20,625 nt of DNA from a virus, in IMG/VR virus record IMGVR_UViG_3300025647_000347, positions 1-20,625 of that record; one strand, written 5' to 3'. Position 1 is the stretch's first letter; each line of letters begins with the position of its first letter. Made by a program: the position numbers and the translations under genes. Below, piece after piece: positions 12,431 to 18,852 of the stretch. Under the pieces are notes generated by a model. That model saw only the letters and a list, made by a program, of their open reading frames with translations. It ran no database searches and had not been told where the DNA came from.

Positions 12431-12862
12431 ATGGCAAGTAGCGCTAGCTCTATAGGTCGATTCTTCCCAGATATTTTTGGCGGAGGAGCAGCCATGTCAG
12501 GAGCTGGTACTAGCGCAACTACCTCAGCAGCAACAGGAGCAGGATCAATGGCATTAGGACCTTGGATGGCAGCATCGGCAGGTATTCAAGGCCTTGCCGG
12601 AATTGTTGGGGGCGCCATGGGGCAGCAGTCTGCCCGCGAAGCTCAGAACGAAGCTAATAAATGGGGCGTTCGGAACATTGGCTTAGATATGGCCATGCAA
12701 GATCGTGATATGGGCAGTCAAATGCAAGCTTTACGTGGGGGATATAGCTTCATGCAAAGTCCTATATTCCAAGCAAAAAATCAGCAAGATTTCAGGCAAA
12801 ATTTCATGCTGTCCGGGAAGTTTGACCCGTACTTAACGGCCATGGCTTCACGTCTTTCATAA
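12431..12862 (+). CDS. Internal virion protein candidate (143 aa)
   Basis: ATG at 12431 after an A-rich leader. Residues 18-68 are a long Gly/Ala/Ser/Met segment (MSGAGTSATTSAATGAGSMA and GIQGLAGIVGGAMG) able to cross a membrane, followed by an Ala/Gln/Glu-rich amphipathic helix (QSAREAQNEANKWGVRNIGL). This layout, a Gly-rich membrane region then a coiled-coil-like helix, is seen in small internal virion proteins of podoviruses (T7 gp14 type). The match is by layout only. Confidence 0.82.
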   Translation: MASSASSIGRFFPDIFGGGAAMSGAGTSATTSAATGAGSMALGPWMAASAGIQGLAGIVGGAMGQQSAREAQNEANKWGVRNIGLDMAMQDRDMGSQMQALRGGYSFMQSPIFQAKNQQDFRQNFMLSGKFDPYLTAMASRLS

Positions 12863-12902
12863 AAACTTGTTGTTTTAGACTGGAACGATAGAGGCAATAC
12901 AC

Positions 12903-13451
12903 ATGTCATTTGGTAAATCTCCTGGCGAAGGCCACCATACAAGCCTTTCAATCTTTGAAGATTACCCTGCAAAGGTATCACGCCTTTCTCGTAAGGAGCG
13001 CAAAGGGATTAAAAAAACAGCTAGAGAACTCTTCGAGCAGAGTCCTAGCGATGCTATTAGTTTTTTATCGGGTTATAGAGGGTATACAAACTTTCGTCCG
13101 GATGCACTAATTGGTAAATACAGTGCAGCTGATGTTAATTATGAGGCATATAAACCAATTGCTGAGGTTTCTTTCCAGGATCTGTTAAGCCGTCCTATGA
13201 CAGATGCTGAGTGGGCAGATACGACCCGCTATGCTAAGGCAATGGGGGCTAAAGATCCCAGCTCTTTTCAATCTTTATTGAACACTCGTATACTGTCTGC
13301 AAATCCTGGTGCCGTTAGGAGCGAAGCTGATCTTGATTGGGAGCGCACGTATGGCCCTATATCAACACGGCCTGATGGCACGCTAGACAGAGGACGTTTT
13401 CAATTTAATCCAGGTAACGTCACGAATCTAGTTAATGCAATGCTTGGCTAA
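12903..13451 (+). CDS. Hypothetical virion-cluster protein (182 aa)
   Basis: ATG at 12903, with GAGG about 9 nt upstream. An alternative start at 12910 lies in another frame and is not supported. Basic N-terminal third (SRLSRKERKGIKKTARELFE), followed by a mixed alpha/beta region with many aromatic residues (GYRGYTNFRPDALIGKYSAA). The C-terminus is Asn/Gly-rich (GRFQFNPGNVTNLVNAMLG). No motif or membrane segment. Structural role inferred from its place in the late operon. Confidence 0.82.
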   Translation: MSFGKSPGEGHHTSLSIFEDYPAKVSRLSRKERKGIKKTARELFEQSPSDAISFLSGYRGYTNFRPDALIGKYSAADVNYEAYKPIAEVSFQDLLSRPMTDAEWADTTRYAKAMGAKDPSSFQSLLNTRILSANPGAVRSEADLDWERTYGPISTRPDGTLDRGRFQFNPGNVTNLVNAMLG

Positions 13452-13477
13452 ATTAAACTATAAAAAAAGGTTTTAAT

Positions 13478-13939
13478 ATGTCCTGGCTAGATACACCTGG
13501 ATCAGCACCTGGCATTGGCCAAGCTGATATTGATCGAGCCCTTGCTGCAGGTCGCAGCATGCGCGAAATTCAAGCTGAGATCAATAGGGTTCAAGGCGCA
13601 GGGGTTGCAGTTGGGCCTAAAGCGCAAGCGTACGCAGCACCAACGACAAGTTACACTCTTCCTGAGTTCGAGGCTGCACAAACAGCCGCTGAACTACAAA
13701 CGCGTTCTCAGATCTCTAACTACGGCTGGGACGCACAGAAAGCAATGGAAAATGTTCGGCAAGCAGCCGAGACAGAACGTCTTAAGTATGAAATTGATAA
13801 TCGCATTCCTGTGGTACAAGCAGAAGCCAAAGGCAAAATTGATCTACAAAAAATTGTTAACGCTGGATTGGAAAACGTTACTAGAATTGAACGTGGTGCT
13901 GACATGATGCGCAGCATTACCAGTATGTTTAATTTCTAG
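13478..13939 (+). CDS. Hypothetical helical virion-cluster protein (153 aa)
   Basis: ATG at 13478, with AAGG 7 nt upstream. N-terminal Gly/Pro-rich stretch, then helix IDRALAAGRSMREIQAEINR (about residues 18-37), then a long Ala/Glu/Arg-rich helix (about 65-150) with heptad-like spacing, so a coiled coil is likely. Soluble. No family recognised. A second frame (13515-13907) is also open here but has the composition of a shifted shadow. Confidence 0.82.
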   Translation: MSWLDTPGSAPGIGQADIDRALAAGRSMREIQAEINRVQGAGVAVGPKAQAYAAPTTSYTLPEFEAAQTAAELQTRSQISNYGWDAQKAMENVRQAAETERLKYEIDNRIPVVQAEAKGKIDLQKIVNAGLENVTRIERGADMMRSITSMFNF

Positions 13940-13980
13940 GTAAAACATACTAAAATAACTTTAGATTTAATCTTTTAAAC

Positions 13981-14289
13981 ATGGCTTACAATCTCGCTGC
14001 AACTACTAACGTCTCTAGCGGCAAACGCGCTGGCGACCAGAGTAAATTCCGTGCTACTAAAGAACAGCTCATGTCCGAGGGCATGAGTGAAGCAGAAGCC
14101 CAAGCATTGGCAGATGAGATCACCACCCGCAAGTACGGCGGTGGTATGTCTGATGCCGAGCTTCAGGATTTTGAGACCCTGATCAGCCGTCTTGAAGGTT
14201 CCAAATTGCGTCAGGCTGCACAAGCTAACCGTGCACGTCAACGGGACACCTTTGCTGGAGGCCTTGCCAGCATGATGGGTAACTTCTGA
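13981..14289 (+). CDS. Small hypothetical protein (102 aa)
   Basis: ATG at 13981 (MAYNLAATTN) after an AT-rich 41-nt gap. Residues 23-60 form a helix pair with MSEGMSEAEAQALADEITTR. The C-terminus is Arg/Gln-rich and ends in GGLASMMGNF. No membrane segment. Position and size suggest a minor structural or chaperone-like protein. Not recognised. Confidence 0.8.
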   Translation: MAYNLAATTNVSSGKRAGDQSKFRATKEQLMSEGMSEAEAQALADEITTRKYGGGMSDAELQDFETLISRLEGSKLRQAAQANRARQRDTFAGGLASMMGNF

Positions 14290-14310
14290 TCTATATAAAG
14301 CCTGGTTGTA

Positions 14311-14472
14311 ATGAAAGAGACAGATACCGTTTCTGAACTTAATCGTTACCGCCAGGCTGCTGACGTTGCTTACCGCTACGCCAAAAACAAATTAGAACAG
14401 GATAAACAATCTTCTTCTGGACAAAAAGAAGAAGATGTTTTTAAGGCAGATAACAAAGAGGAAGTGCGTTAA
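14311..14472 (+). CDS. Short charged protein (53 aa)
   Basis: ATG at 14311 opens 53 codons (MKETDTVSELNRYRQAADVA...) ending in TAA 14470-14472, which overlaps the next ATG (TAATG). Composition is strongly protein-like: an amphipathic helix over residues 7-32, then a Ser/Gln/Lys/Glu-rich tail. The gene fills an otherwise empty 180-nt gap and is stop-start coupled to its neighbour, which supports it. Function unknown. Confidence 0.7.
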   Translation: MKETDTVSELNRYRQAADVAYRYAKNKLEQDKQSSSGQKEEDVFKADNKEEVR

Positions 14473-14765
14473 TGGCTGACTTTGAAGCCTATTGGGACGA
14501 AAGTAAAAGCCCAGCAAACCCTGATCCTTACGATCTTTTGTTTGATGAGGACAAAGCACGTAAGGCAGCGTCTGCTGTTAAAATCTTCCAGGATGTATCT
14601 GTTGGTTCGTCCAAGGAAAAAATGAAGGAAGCAGGTGAGCAAGAACGTGCCTCAATCGGAAAGACCGGTGAAGAACAGCGTAAGTCTGCAGCACAAGCCC
14701 AGCAGTTCGGTCAAGAAGACGAAGCTCGAGATTACGCGCAATCCCAAAGAGCATATCGATATTGA
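14472..14765 (+). CDS. Hypothetical charged protein (97 aa)
   Basis: ATG at 14472 overlaps the previous stop. Acidic, Trp/Tyr-containing N-terminus (ADFEAYWDESKSPANPDPYD), then a long helix rich in Glu, Gln, Ala and Lys (about residues 40-95), likely a coiled coil, ending in DYAQSQRAYRY. The last 131 nt overlap the start of the small terminase candidate in the +1 frame, so this DNA would code for two proteins. No family recognised. Confidence 0.75.
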   Translation: MADFEAYWDESKSPANPDPYDLLFDEDKARKAASAVKIFQDVSVGSSKEKMKEAGEQERASIGKTGEEQRKSAAQAQQFGQEDEARDYAQSQRAYRY

Positions 14766-15252
14766 GGTATTCGACCAATGGGTCGATAATCTTGACTCAC
14801 CTACCGAGAATGCGTTCAGAGCTTTTTGCGCCGAAACTTTTTCGGTGATTGAATGCTATTTATATGCACGTTTTCTTGGATATAACGGAGGTATCGCTGG
14901 ATGTGATTACTGGCTACAAAAGTACTATCCAAAACCTGATCACAGGAAAGTACTTTTGTACGAAATCGATGAGATGCAGGAGGATATCCGTAAACTCCGT
15001 GAAGACGTAGATAACGGCATTGTCAAGCGTGATGCAGGAGTTGCGCGTATCGCTGGTATGCAAAAAGAATTACGTGGGACTATTGCACAAGTAGAGCTGT
15101 TTACTTCTAATAAAGATCGCAAGGGCCTGTTAATGGCGGGTGCGGATCGCGCTATTCGTGAACTCCTTACTATCTTTAAGGATGATCCTATTGAAATGCC
15201 CCTGGAAGAGGCTTCGATGAGTGTATGGTCTCACATGCAACTTGAAGAATAA
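14635..15252 (+). CDS. Candidate terminase small subunit (205 aa)
   Basis: Start chosen at GTG 14635, with AAGGA 5 nt upstream. GTG 14668 is a weaker alternative. The N-terminal 44 residues lie over the preceding gene and look unstructured, so the core probably begins near EHIDIEVFDQWVDNL. The core is helical, with a central coiled-coil stretch (YEIDEMQEDIRKLREDVDNG) such as small terminases use for ring assembly, and a basic patch (TSNKDRKG). No nuclease or ATPase motif. Its place two genes before terL and its size support the call; there is no sequence signature I can name. Small terminases bind the packaging site and hand DNA to the large subunit. Confidence 0.6.
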   Translation: MSKNVPQSERPVKNSVSLQHKPSSSVKKTKLEITRNPKEHIDIEVFDQWVDNLDSPTENAFRAFCAETFSVIECYLYARFLGYNGGIAGCDYWLQKYYPKPDHRKVLLYEIDEMQEDIRKLREDVDNGIVKRDAGVARIAGMQKELRGTIAQVELFTSNKDRKGLLMAGADRAIRELLTIFKDDPIEMPLEEASMSVWSHMQLEE

Positions 15253-15270
15253 TTAATTTAGACTTGTTTC

Positions 15271-15627
15271 ATGGAAAAACCATCGCCGCAGCCACCAGTT
15301 TTTGGTGAAAATATTGCTGGCCGCATGGCTGATGTAGTACGTAAACTACAGAAGAATCGCGAGCAGCATGCTGGTGTGCGTCGTCCAACACCAATTGCCC
15401 AAAAGGTTTCTCAAGGGCAAGAAGTGATGAATGCCTTAATGGAAAAGAAAGCCAATGAGCAAGAACAAGATGCCTCCAGAACTACTGGAGCACTTCAAGA
15501 AGAAAGAGGCCAAGAACAAGGACGGCAGCGAGATGTCGGACAACGAGAAGAGGAAGGCCGCTTTGGAGAAAGCTCGCAAGTACAAGGAACAGAAGAAGAA
15601 AGGCAACAACGAGGGAAAATAAGGTAG
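15271..15627 (+). CDS. Polar hypothetical protein, C-terminal half overlapped (118 aa)
   Basis: ATG at 15271. Residues 1-62 look like a genuine protein (Pro-rich start, then helix GRMADVVRKLQKNREQHAGV). From about residue 63 the sequence becomes a Gln/Glu/Arg/Gly run (QEERGQEQGRQRD, REEEGRFGESSQ) that lies in another frame over the 55-codon gene at 15455-15622. The two stops are 5 nt apart. Either the tail is real dual coding, or this gene has lost its original stop. Function unknown. Confidence 0.6.
   Translation: MEKPSPQPPVFGENIAGRMADVVRKLQKNREQHAGVRRPTPIAQKVSQGQEVMNALMEKKANEQEQDASRTTGALQEERGQEQGRQRDVGQREEEGRFGESSQVQGTEEERQQRGKIR
15455..15622 (+). CDS. Small Lys/Glu-rich protein in an overlapping frame (55 aa)
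   Basis: ATG at 15455 (MSKNKMPPELLEHFKKKEAK) opens 55 codons ending in TAA 15620-15622, in the +1 frame relative to the gene starting at 15271. The PPELLEHFKKK start followed by a Lys/Ala/Glu helix (EKRKAALEKARKYKEQKKK) has the look of a conserved small phage packaging-region protein. The overlapped frame reads as low complexity here, so this is probably the main coding frame of this stretch. Its location between the terminase genes suggests a packaging or head role. Confidence 0.65.
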   Translation: MSKNKMPPELLEHFKKKEAKNKDGSEMSDNEKRKAALEKARKYKEQKKKGNNEGK

Positions 15628-15631
15628 TATT

Positions 15632-15651
15632 CAGTAATACGCTGATTACTG
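15632..15651 (+). promoter_or_regulatory. Hairpin just before the terL start
   Basis: CAGTAAT/ATTACTG, a perfect 7-bp stem with loop ACGCTG, ends 6 nt before the terL ATG (15658). An alternative stem GTATT/AATAC (15627-15640) would exclude it. terL has no nearby Shine-Dalgarno sequence. AAGG at 15621-15624 would be brought closer to the ATG if the hairpin forms. A control of terL translation is inferred. Confidence 0.4.
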
Positions 15652-15657
15652 CATAAG

Positions 15658-18195
15658 ATGCCTGCTTATCAACACCTTGCTTACCGACGTAACGCACAGG
15701 CTGCTGCACGCAGGCAACAAATTCGAGTTCCACGAAATCTTGAATCCCTGGAGAAAGCACGGGAAGATTTTGGGTTCTTTTGTGAGTATGTAGCAGATAA
15801 ACCACCAGCCGCTCACCACAAAGAATGGCATAGACAGTTTGTTACCGGCAATGATAGTAATTGTTTGATAAAGATTGCCGGTCCAAATGTTGATCTCTTG
15901 GCGCCGAGGGGCTCCGCCAAAAGTACCGTCCTTGGGTTGTTTACGGCATGGGCTATTGGTGTTCACACCATGGCAAAAATGCCGCTACAAATTCTTTATC
16001 TTTCCTACACAGTCGATATTGCTCGATCTAAGTCTGCAACGATTAAACGAATCATTGAAAGCAAGCGCTACCAAGAAGTTTTTCCAAAGGTACGGCTACT
16101 CAAGAACGTTACCAGCAATGAGTATTGGTCTATTGATCACAGGTTTGCAGGTATTGACACCACTGGTGAAGAACAATTCACACTCTGCGCTGCTGGCCTC
16201 AAGGGCTCCGTGACTTCTAAGCGCTCGCACTTGTGCTTGACAGGTGATACACTAGTTACGACCAACGTTGGTCAAGTGCCAATTAAAGCTATTTATGAAG
16301 ATCCAGACCAATACCAAATTGCTGTTAGAAACTCAGAAACAAATCAAATTGATTGGAGCAACGTGGGGGCAGTTACAAGGCGTTTTACCAAAGGCATTGT
16401 TGACATTACAACAGCCTCTGGAAATCGTATTTCAGCAACTCCCGAGCACCCTTTCGTTACGCAAGACGGAAAACAAAAGAGGGCGGGAGATCTTAGTGCA
16501 GGGGATGTCCTTGTCAGAGCATCCAACAGGAGACAAGATAAAGAACTGTCTTTCCTGCGGGGGGCCAAAGAAAAAAACACAACGTATCTGCGAGGCTTGT
16601 TTTCGTACAACACAGGCTTTTCAGGTAAGGCCAACTTGTCCGCAGTGTGGCCAACAGTTTTGCGTAACCTCAAATCGCTTATCCCAACGTCTTTCAAAAA
16701 ATCCATTAGTGATTTGTTGCAGCCATCAGTGTACTGGAGCAGCATCACGAAAGCTTCAGGAAAAATCTTGTCCAGTTTGTCAAGCATTATTTCGACCAGT
16801 CAGTCACAAAACAACTTGTTGCTCGCGGGAGTGTGCGAATCACCTTCATTCACGGCGAATGAAAAAGACTGGGAACAGCAATTACCAACACGGCTGCAGT
16901 TCCAACGATTTTCAGGAAATGAGACCGTTGATTTTGGAAAGGGACAATTTTACTTGCGTTGGATGCAATACAAAGGAGCGGAAGTTGTTATTAAGCAACG
17001 GAACGTCCAGGACAAATCTTTGCGTACATCATATCGACCACAAAAAGACAAACAATATCCCGCAAAATTTGATTACATTATGTCGCCAGTGTCATGTGGC
17101 GCATCATCAGGTAACGGACAAGGCTGGTCGCCCGAGCCCGTTTCCAGAGTTGAGTTTCTTAGCGAAAGAGAGGAGTTCGTCTATGACCTAGAAGTAGAGC
17201 ATTTAGACCACAACTTTATCGCTAATGGTTTAAATGTTTTGAATTGCATAATTGATGACGCGATCAAGTCAGCTGCAGATATTTCTAACCCTGACATCCG
17301 TAAACAGATGCAGGAGAACTGGAATGCGGTGATTGCACCAACAATGTTTGAGGGTGGACGTGCCATCTGTCTTGGTACGCGCTTCAGACATGACGATATT
17401 CACTCCACAACATTCAACCCACAAAACAACTGGATTCAAATTGTGTTGTCCGCCATCTTGAACGACCCTAAAACAGGGGACGAAGTCTCGTATTGGCCTG
17501 AGATGTGGTCACTGGATTACCTGAAAGAAAAGAAGAGGCAAGCACCTATTGCCTTCTCGTTCCAGTACATGAATCAGGTGATCAGACAGAATGAACTGTC
17601 CTTGGCACCAGAGCTTATTATAAAAGCCGAGATCGCCACTGAGTTCGATACGATTGCTGTGGGAGTCGACCTATCTGCTGGTACAAAAGAAAAGAATGAT
17701 TACACGGTAATGACGCTTGCCGGTCGAATTGGCGATCAGATTCACGTGATTGATTACCGCCGGTTGCGTGTCATGGGCAACCTTGAAAAGCTGGATGCCC
17801 TTAAAGAACTTCTTAATGATTGGTCTATCGTGGGACGTGACGAAAACGGAAATTACTATCCGACCTACTCCACATGCGATATTTATTCAGAAGCTGTGCA
17901 ATACCAGGCTTCTCTTGAATCAGACTTCAAGCGTGTTTGTTTAAACAATGAAAATCTTTATAACTTAAATTGGCACGCAGTCAAAGGATTCCGCGCCGAT
18001 AAACTTGCGCGTTTCCGTGGTTGCATGGGTCTTTTTGAAGATCGTAAGATAATTTTCAATCGATTCCGTAACTTCACGGCAATGTTCGAAGAGCTGACGA
18101 ACTTTGGTATTAGCAGTCACGACGATTGCGTCGATAGCTTGGTTTGGGTCATTAACGGTTTGATGCGCAAAGGAAAACTACAGGTTGATTACTAG
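15658..18195 (+). CDS. terL: Terminase large subunit with intein (845 aa precursor)
   Basis: ATPase-nuclease that drives DNA into the phage head. The N-terminal ATPase has Walker A APRGSAKST at residues 82-90. After intein removal (residues 193-529), the next strand reads HLCIIDDAIKS, the Walker B motif, so the insertion lies directly before the catalytic Asp pair. CLGTRF further on fits the coupling motif. The C-terminal RNase H-like nuclease has VGVDLSAGTKEKNDYT (first acidic site) and SSHDDCVDSLVWVI (last acidic site). The spliced protein would be 508 residues, normal for TerL. It is co-directional with the small terminase candidate and the portal. Inteins in TerL often sit at ATPase motifs, where loss by deletion would harm the host protein. 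Confidence 0.93.
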   Translation: MPAYQHLAYRRNAQAAARRQQIRVPRNLESLEKAREDFGFFCEYVADKPPAAHHKEWHRQFVTGNDSNCLIKIAGPNVDLLAPRGSAKSTVLGLFTAWAIGVHTMAKMPLQILYLSYTVDIARSKSATIKRIIESKRYQEVFPKVRLLKNVTSNEYWSIDHRFAGIDTTGEEQFTLCAAGLKGSVTSKRSHLCLTGDTLVTTNVGQVPIKAIYEDPDQYQIAVRNSETNQIDWSNVGAVTRRFTKGIVDITTASGNRISATPEHPFVTQDGKQKRAGDLSAGDVLVRASNRRQDKELSFLRGAKEKNTTYLRGLFSYNTGFSGKANLSAVWPTVLRNLKSLIPTSFKKSISDLLQPSVYWSSITKASGKILSSLSSIISTSQSQNNLLLAGVCESPSFTANEKDWEQQLPTRLQFQRFSGNETVDFGKGQFYLRWMQYKGAEVVIKQRNVQDKSLRTSYRPQKDKQYPAKFDYIMSPVSCGASSGNGQGWSPEPVSRVEFLSEREEFVYDLEVEHLDHNFIANGLNVLNCIIDDAIKSAADISNPDIRKQMQENWNAVIAPTMFEGGRAICLGTRFRHDDIHSTTFNPQNNWIQIVLSAILNDPKTGDEVSYWPEMWSLDYLKEKKRQAPIAFSFQYMNQVIRQNELSLAPELIIKAEIATEFDTIAVGVDLSAGTKEKNDYTVMTLAGRIGDQIHVIDYRRLRVMGNLEKLDALKELLNDWSIVGRDENGNYYPTYSTCDIYSEAVQYQASLESDFKRVCLNNENLYNLNWHAVKGFRADKLARFRGCMGLFEDRKIIFNRFRNFTAMFEELTNFGISSHDDCVDSLVWVINGLMRKGKLQVDY
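16234..17244 (+). mobile_element. Intein inserted at the terL Walker B motif (337 aa)
   Basis: Residue 1 is Cys (CLTGDTLVTTNVGQVPIKAI, block A). Block B is GNRISATPEHPFVT with the TxxH motif. Block F is EFVYDLEVEHLDHNFIANG. The C-terminal end is GLNVLN followed by Cys of the extein. The usual penultimate His is Leu here, which may slow C-terminal cleavage, although the block F His and the terminal Asn are present. Between blocks B and F the terL frame is open but shows no LAGLIDADG or HNH motif, only a Ser-rich, low-complexity linker. The endonuclease lies in the +1 frame over the same DNA (16496-17191). Confidence 0.9.
16496..17191 (+). CDS. HNH homing endonuclease encoded in the +1 frame inside the terL intein (231 aa)
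   Basis: Start chosen at GTG 16496, with GGGAG 6 nt upstream (16485-16489). ATG 16505 is the alternative. The frame is open further upstream, to 16268, but there it reads as a shadow of intein block A/B. Three zinc-ribbon-like clusters: C18-x2-C21 with C32-x2-C35, C48-x2-C51 with C75-x3-C79, and C92-x2-C95 with C109-x3-C113. The HNH core follows: LERDNFTCVGC (147-157), LCVHHIDHKKTNNIPQNLIT (175-194) and LCRQCHVAHH (195-204). The product should cut DNA, presumably the intein-free terL allele. Stop TAG (17189-17191) falls in intein block F. The gene fills exactly the place of an in-frame homing domain but is shifted by one base. Confidence 0.87.
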   Translation: MQGMSLSEHPTGDKIKNCLSCGGPKKKTQRICEACFRTTQAFQVRPTCPQCGQQFCVTSNRLSQRLSKNPLVICCSHQCTGAASRKLQEKSCPVCQALFRPVSHKTTCCSRECANHLHSRRMKKTGNSNYQHGCSSNDFQEMRPLILERDNFTCVGCNTKERKLLLSNGTSRTNLCVHHIDHKKTNNIPQNLITLCRQCHVAHHQVTDKAGRPSPFPELSFLAKERSSSMT

Positions 18196-18227
18196 CCTTT
18201 AGAATTAGAAAAAAGCCAATTCAGGTC

Positions 18228-18524
18228 GTGGGTCCGGAATATATTGCCATTGCTGTAACAGCTGTTGTATCCGCTGTGACAGGTGGTGGCTGGGTAGCCA
18301 ACAAAATTATGGCCCAACAAAATGATCGCATTATAAGGGCTTTTGATTACATTGGATCCCAGAAAAGAAGGATTGATGTTTTGGAAGACGACCTGAAACG
18401 TTTGCCGCTTGAATACGTGCTCAAGGTTGATTTCTTAAGAGAAATTCAACAGATGCATGAAAACTTTACGCAGATCAACGCTAAGCTTGATAAACTGGTC
18501 GAAAAGCTTCTCGACGCGAAATGA
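18228..18524 (+). CDS. Membrane-anchored coiled-coil protein, GTG start (98 aa)
   Basis: GTG at 18228 (MGPEYIAIAVTAVVSAVTGG). Residues 4-24 form one membrane helix, followed by a charged linker and long heptad-like helices (KRRIDVLEDDLKRL and FTQINAKLDKLVEKLLDAK). This N-in, one-helix, coiled-coil design occurs in phage spanin- or holin-associated proteins and in small virion proteins. The sequence cannot decide between them. The stop region overlaps the next ATG by 4 nt (ATGA, 18521-18524), so translation is coupled. Confidence 0.8.
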   Translation: MGPEYIAIAVTAVVSAVTGGGWVANKIMAQQNDRIIRAFDYIGSQKRRIDVLEDDLKRLPLEYVLKVDFLREIQQMHENFTQINAKLDKLVEKLLDAK

Positions 18525-18703
18525 GTTACATCTTAGAAGTCCAAGAGGACGAGAACGGATATCAGTACATTGTTTTTCCTGATGAAGTAACCGAAGAGCT
18601 TGGCTGGGAAGAAGGCGATGTTTTGAATTGGGATGTACGTGGTACTGGCATCGTTATTTCCAAGGTGAATGACGCAGCTGGTTACGAAGTTATAGAAGAG
18701 TAG
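18521..18703 (+). CDS. AbrB/SpoVT-like small protein (60 aa)
   Basis: ATG at 18521 overlaps the preceding stop by 4 nt. Residues 14-50 (QYIVFPDEVTEELGWEEGDV...) follow the swapped-hairpin AbrB/MazE pattern: a beta strand, then P-x-E/D-V, then L-G-W-x-x-GD, then a second strand (GIVISKV). Such folds bind DNA as dimers in regulators and antitoxins. This one is very acidic, so DNA binding is uncertain. No toxin partner is adjacent. It may be a virion-cluster regulator or a structural use of the fold. Confidence 0.7.
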   Translation: MSYILEVQEDENGYQYIVFPDEVTEELGWEEGDVLNWDVRGTGIVISKVNDAAGYEVIEE

Positions 18704-18736
18704 AATAAGTGGATTGATCGTTAAAAGGAACAGCGT

Positions 18737-18817
18737 ATGCGTATGCGTGGGGCTGACCAGATGCAAGTAGGTCCCAATCAGTTTGTAACTTACCCTATGC
18801 AACAGCGTCCTTTTTAA
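18737..18817 (+). CDS. Very short ORF with good ribosome-binding site (26 aa)
   Basis: ATG at 18737, with AAAGGAA 6 nt upstream, and 26 codons (MRMRGADQMQVGPNQFVTYP...) to TAA 18815-18817. It fills the gap before the portal gene. Composition (Met/Gln/Arg/Pro) is not that of random AT-rich spacer. Coding potential is supported by the strong Shine-Dalgarno sequence and the position. No function known. Confidence 0.5.
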   Translation: MRMRGADQMQVGPNQFVTYPMQQRPF

Positions 18818-18852
18818 AACCTGCTAGTATTTAAACAACAAGGTAATAGATA

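Noticed and set aside
13515-13907. Second plus-strand frame of 130 codons inside the gene at 13478-13939
   Set aside because: Basic, Gln/Lys-rich shadow composition and no ribosome-binding site, unlike the HNH overlap, where motifs are clear.
16571-16578. A-AAA-AAC slippery heptamer in the terL frame near the HNH start
   Set aside because: It is placed correctly for a -1 shift, but a -1 shift from terL enters the third frame, not the +1 HNH frame. The HNH protein has a better explanation in its own start.
16344-16787. Minus-strand open frame of 147 codons inside the intein
   Set aside because: No start signal, composition of a shadow of the terL and HNH frames, and wrong orientation in the operon.
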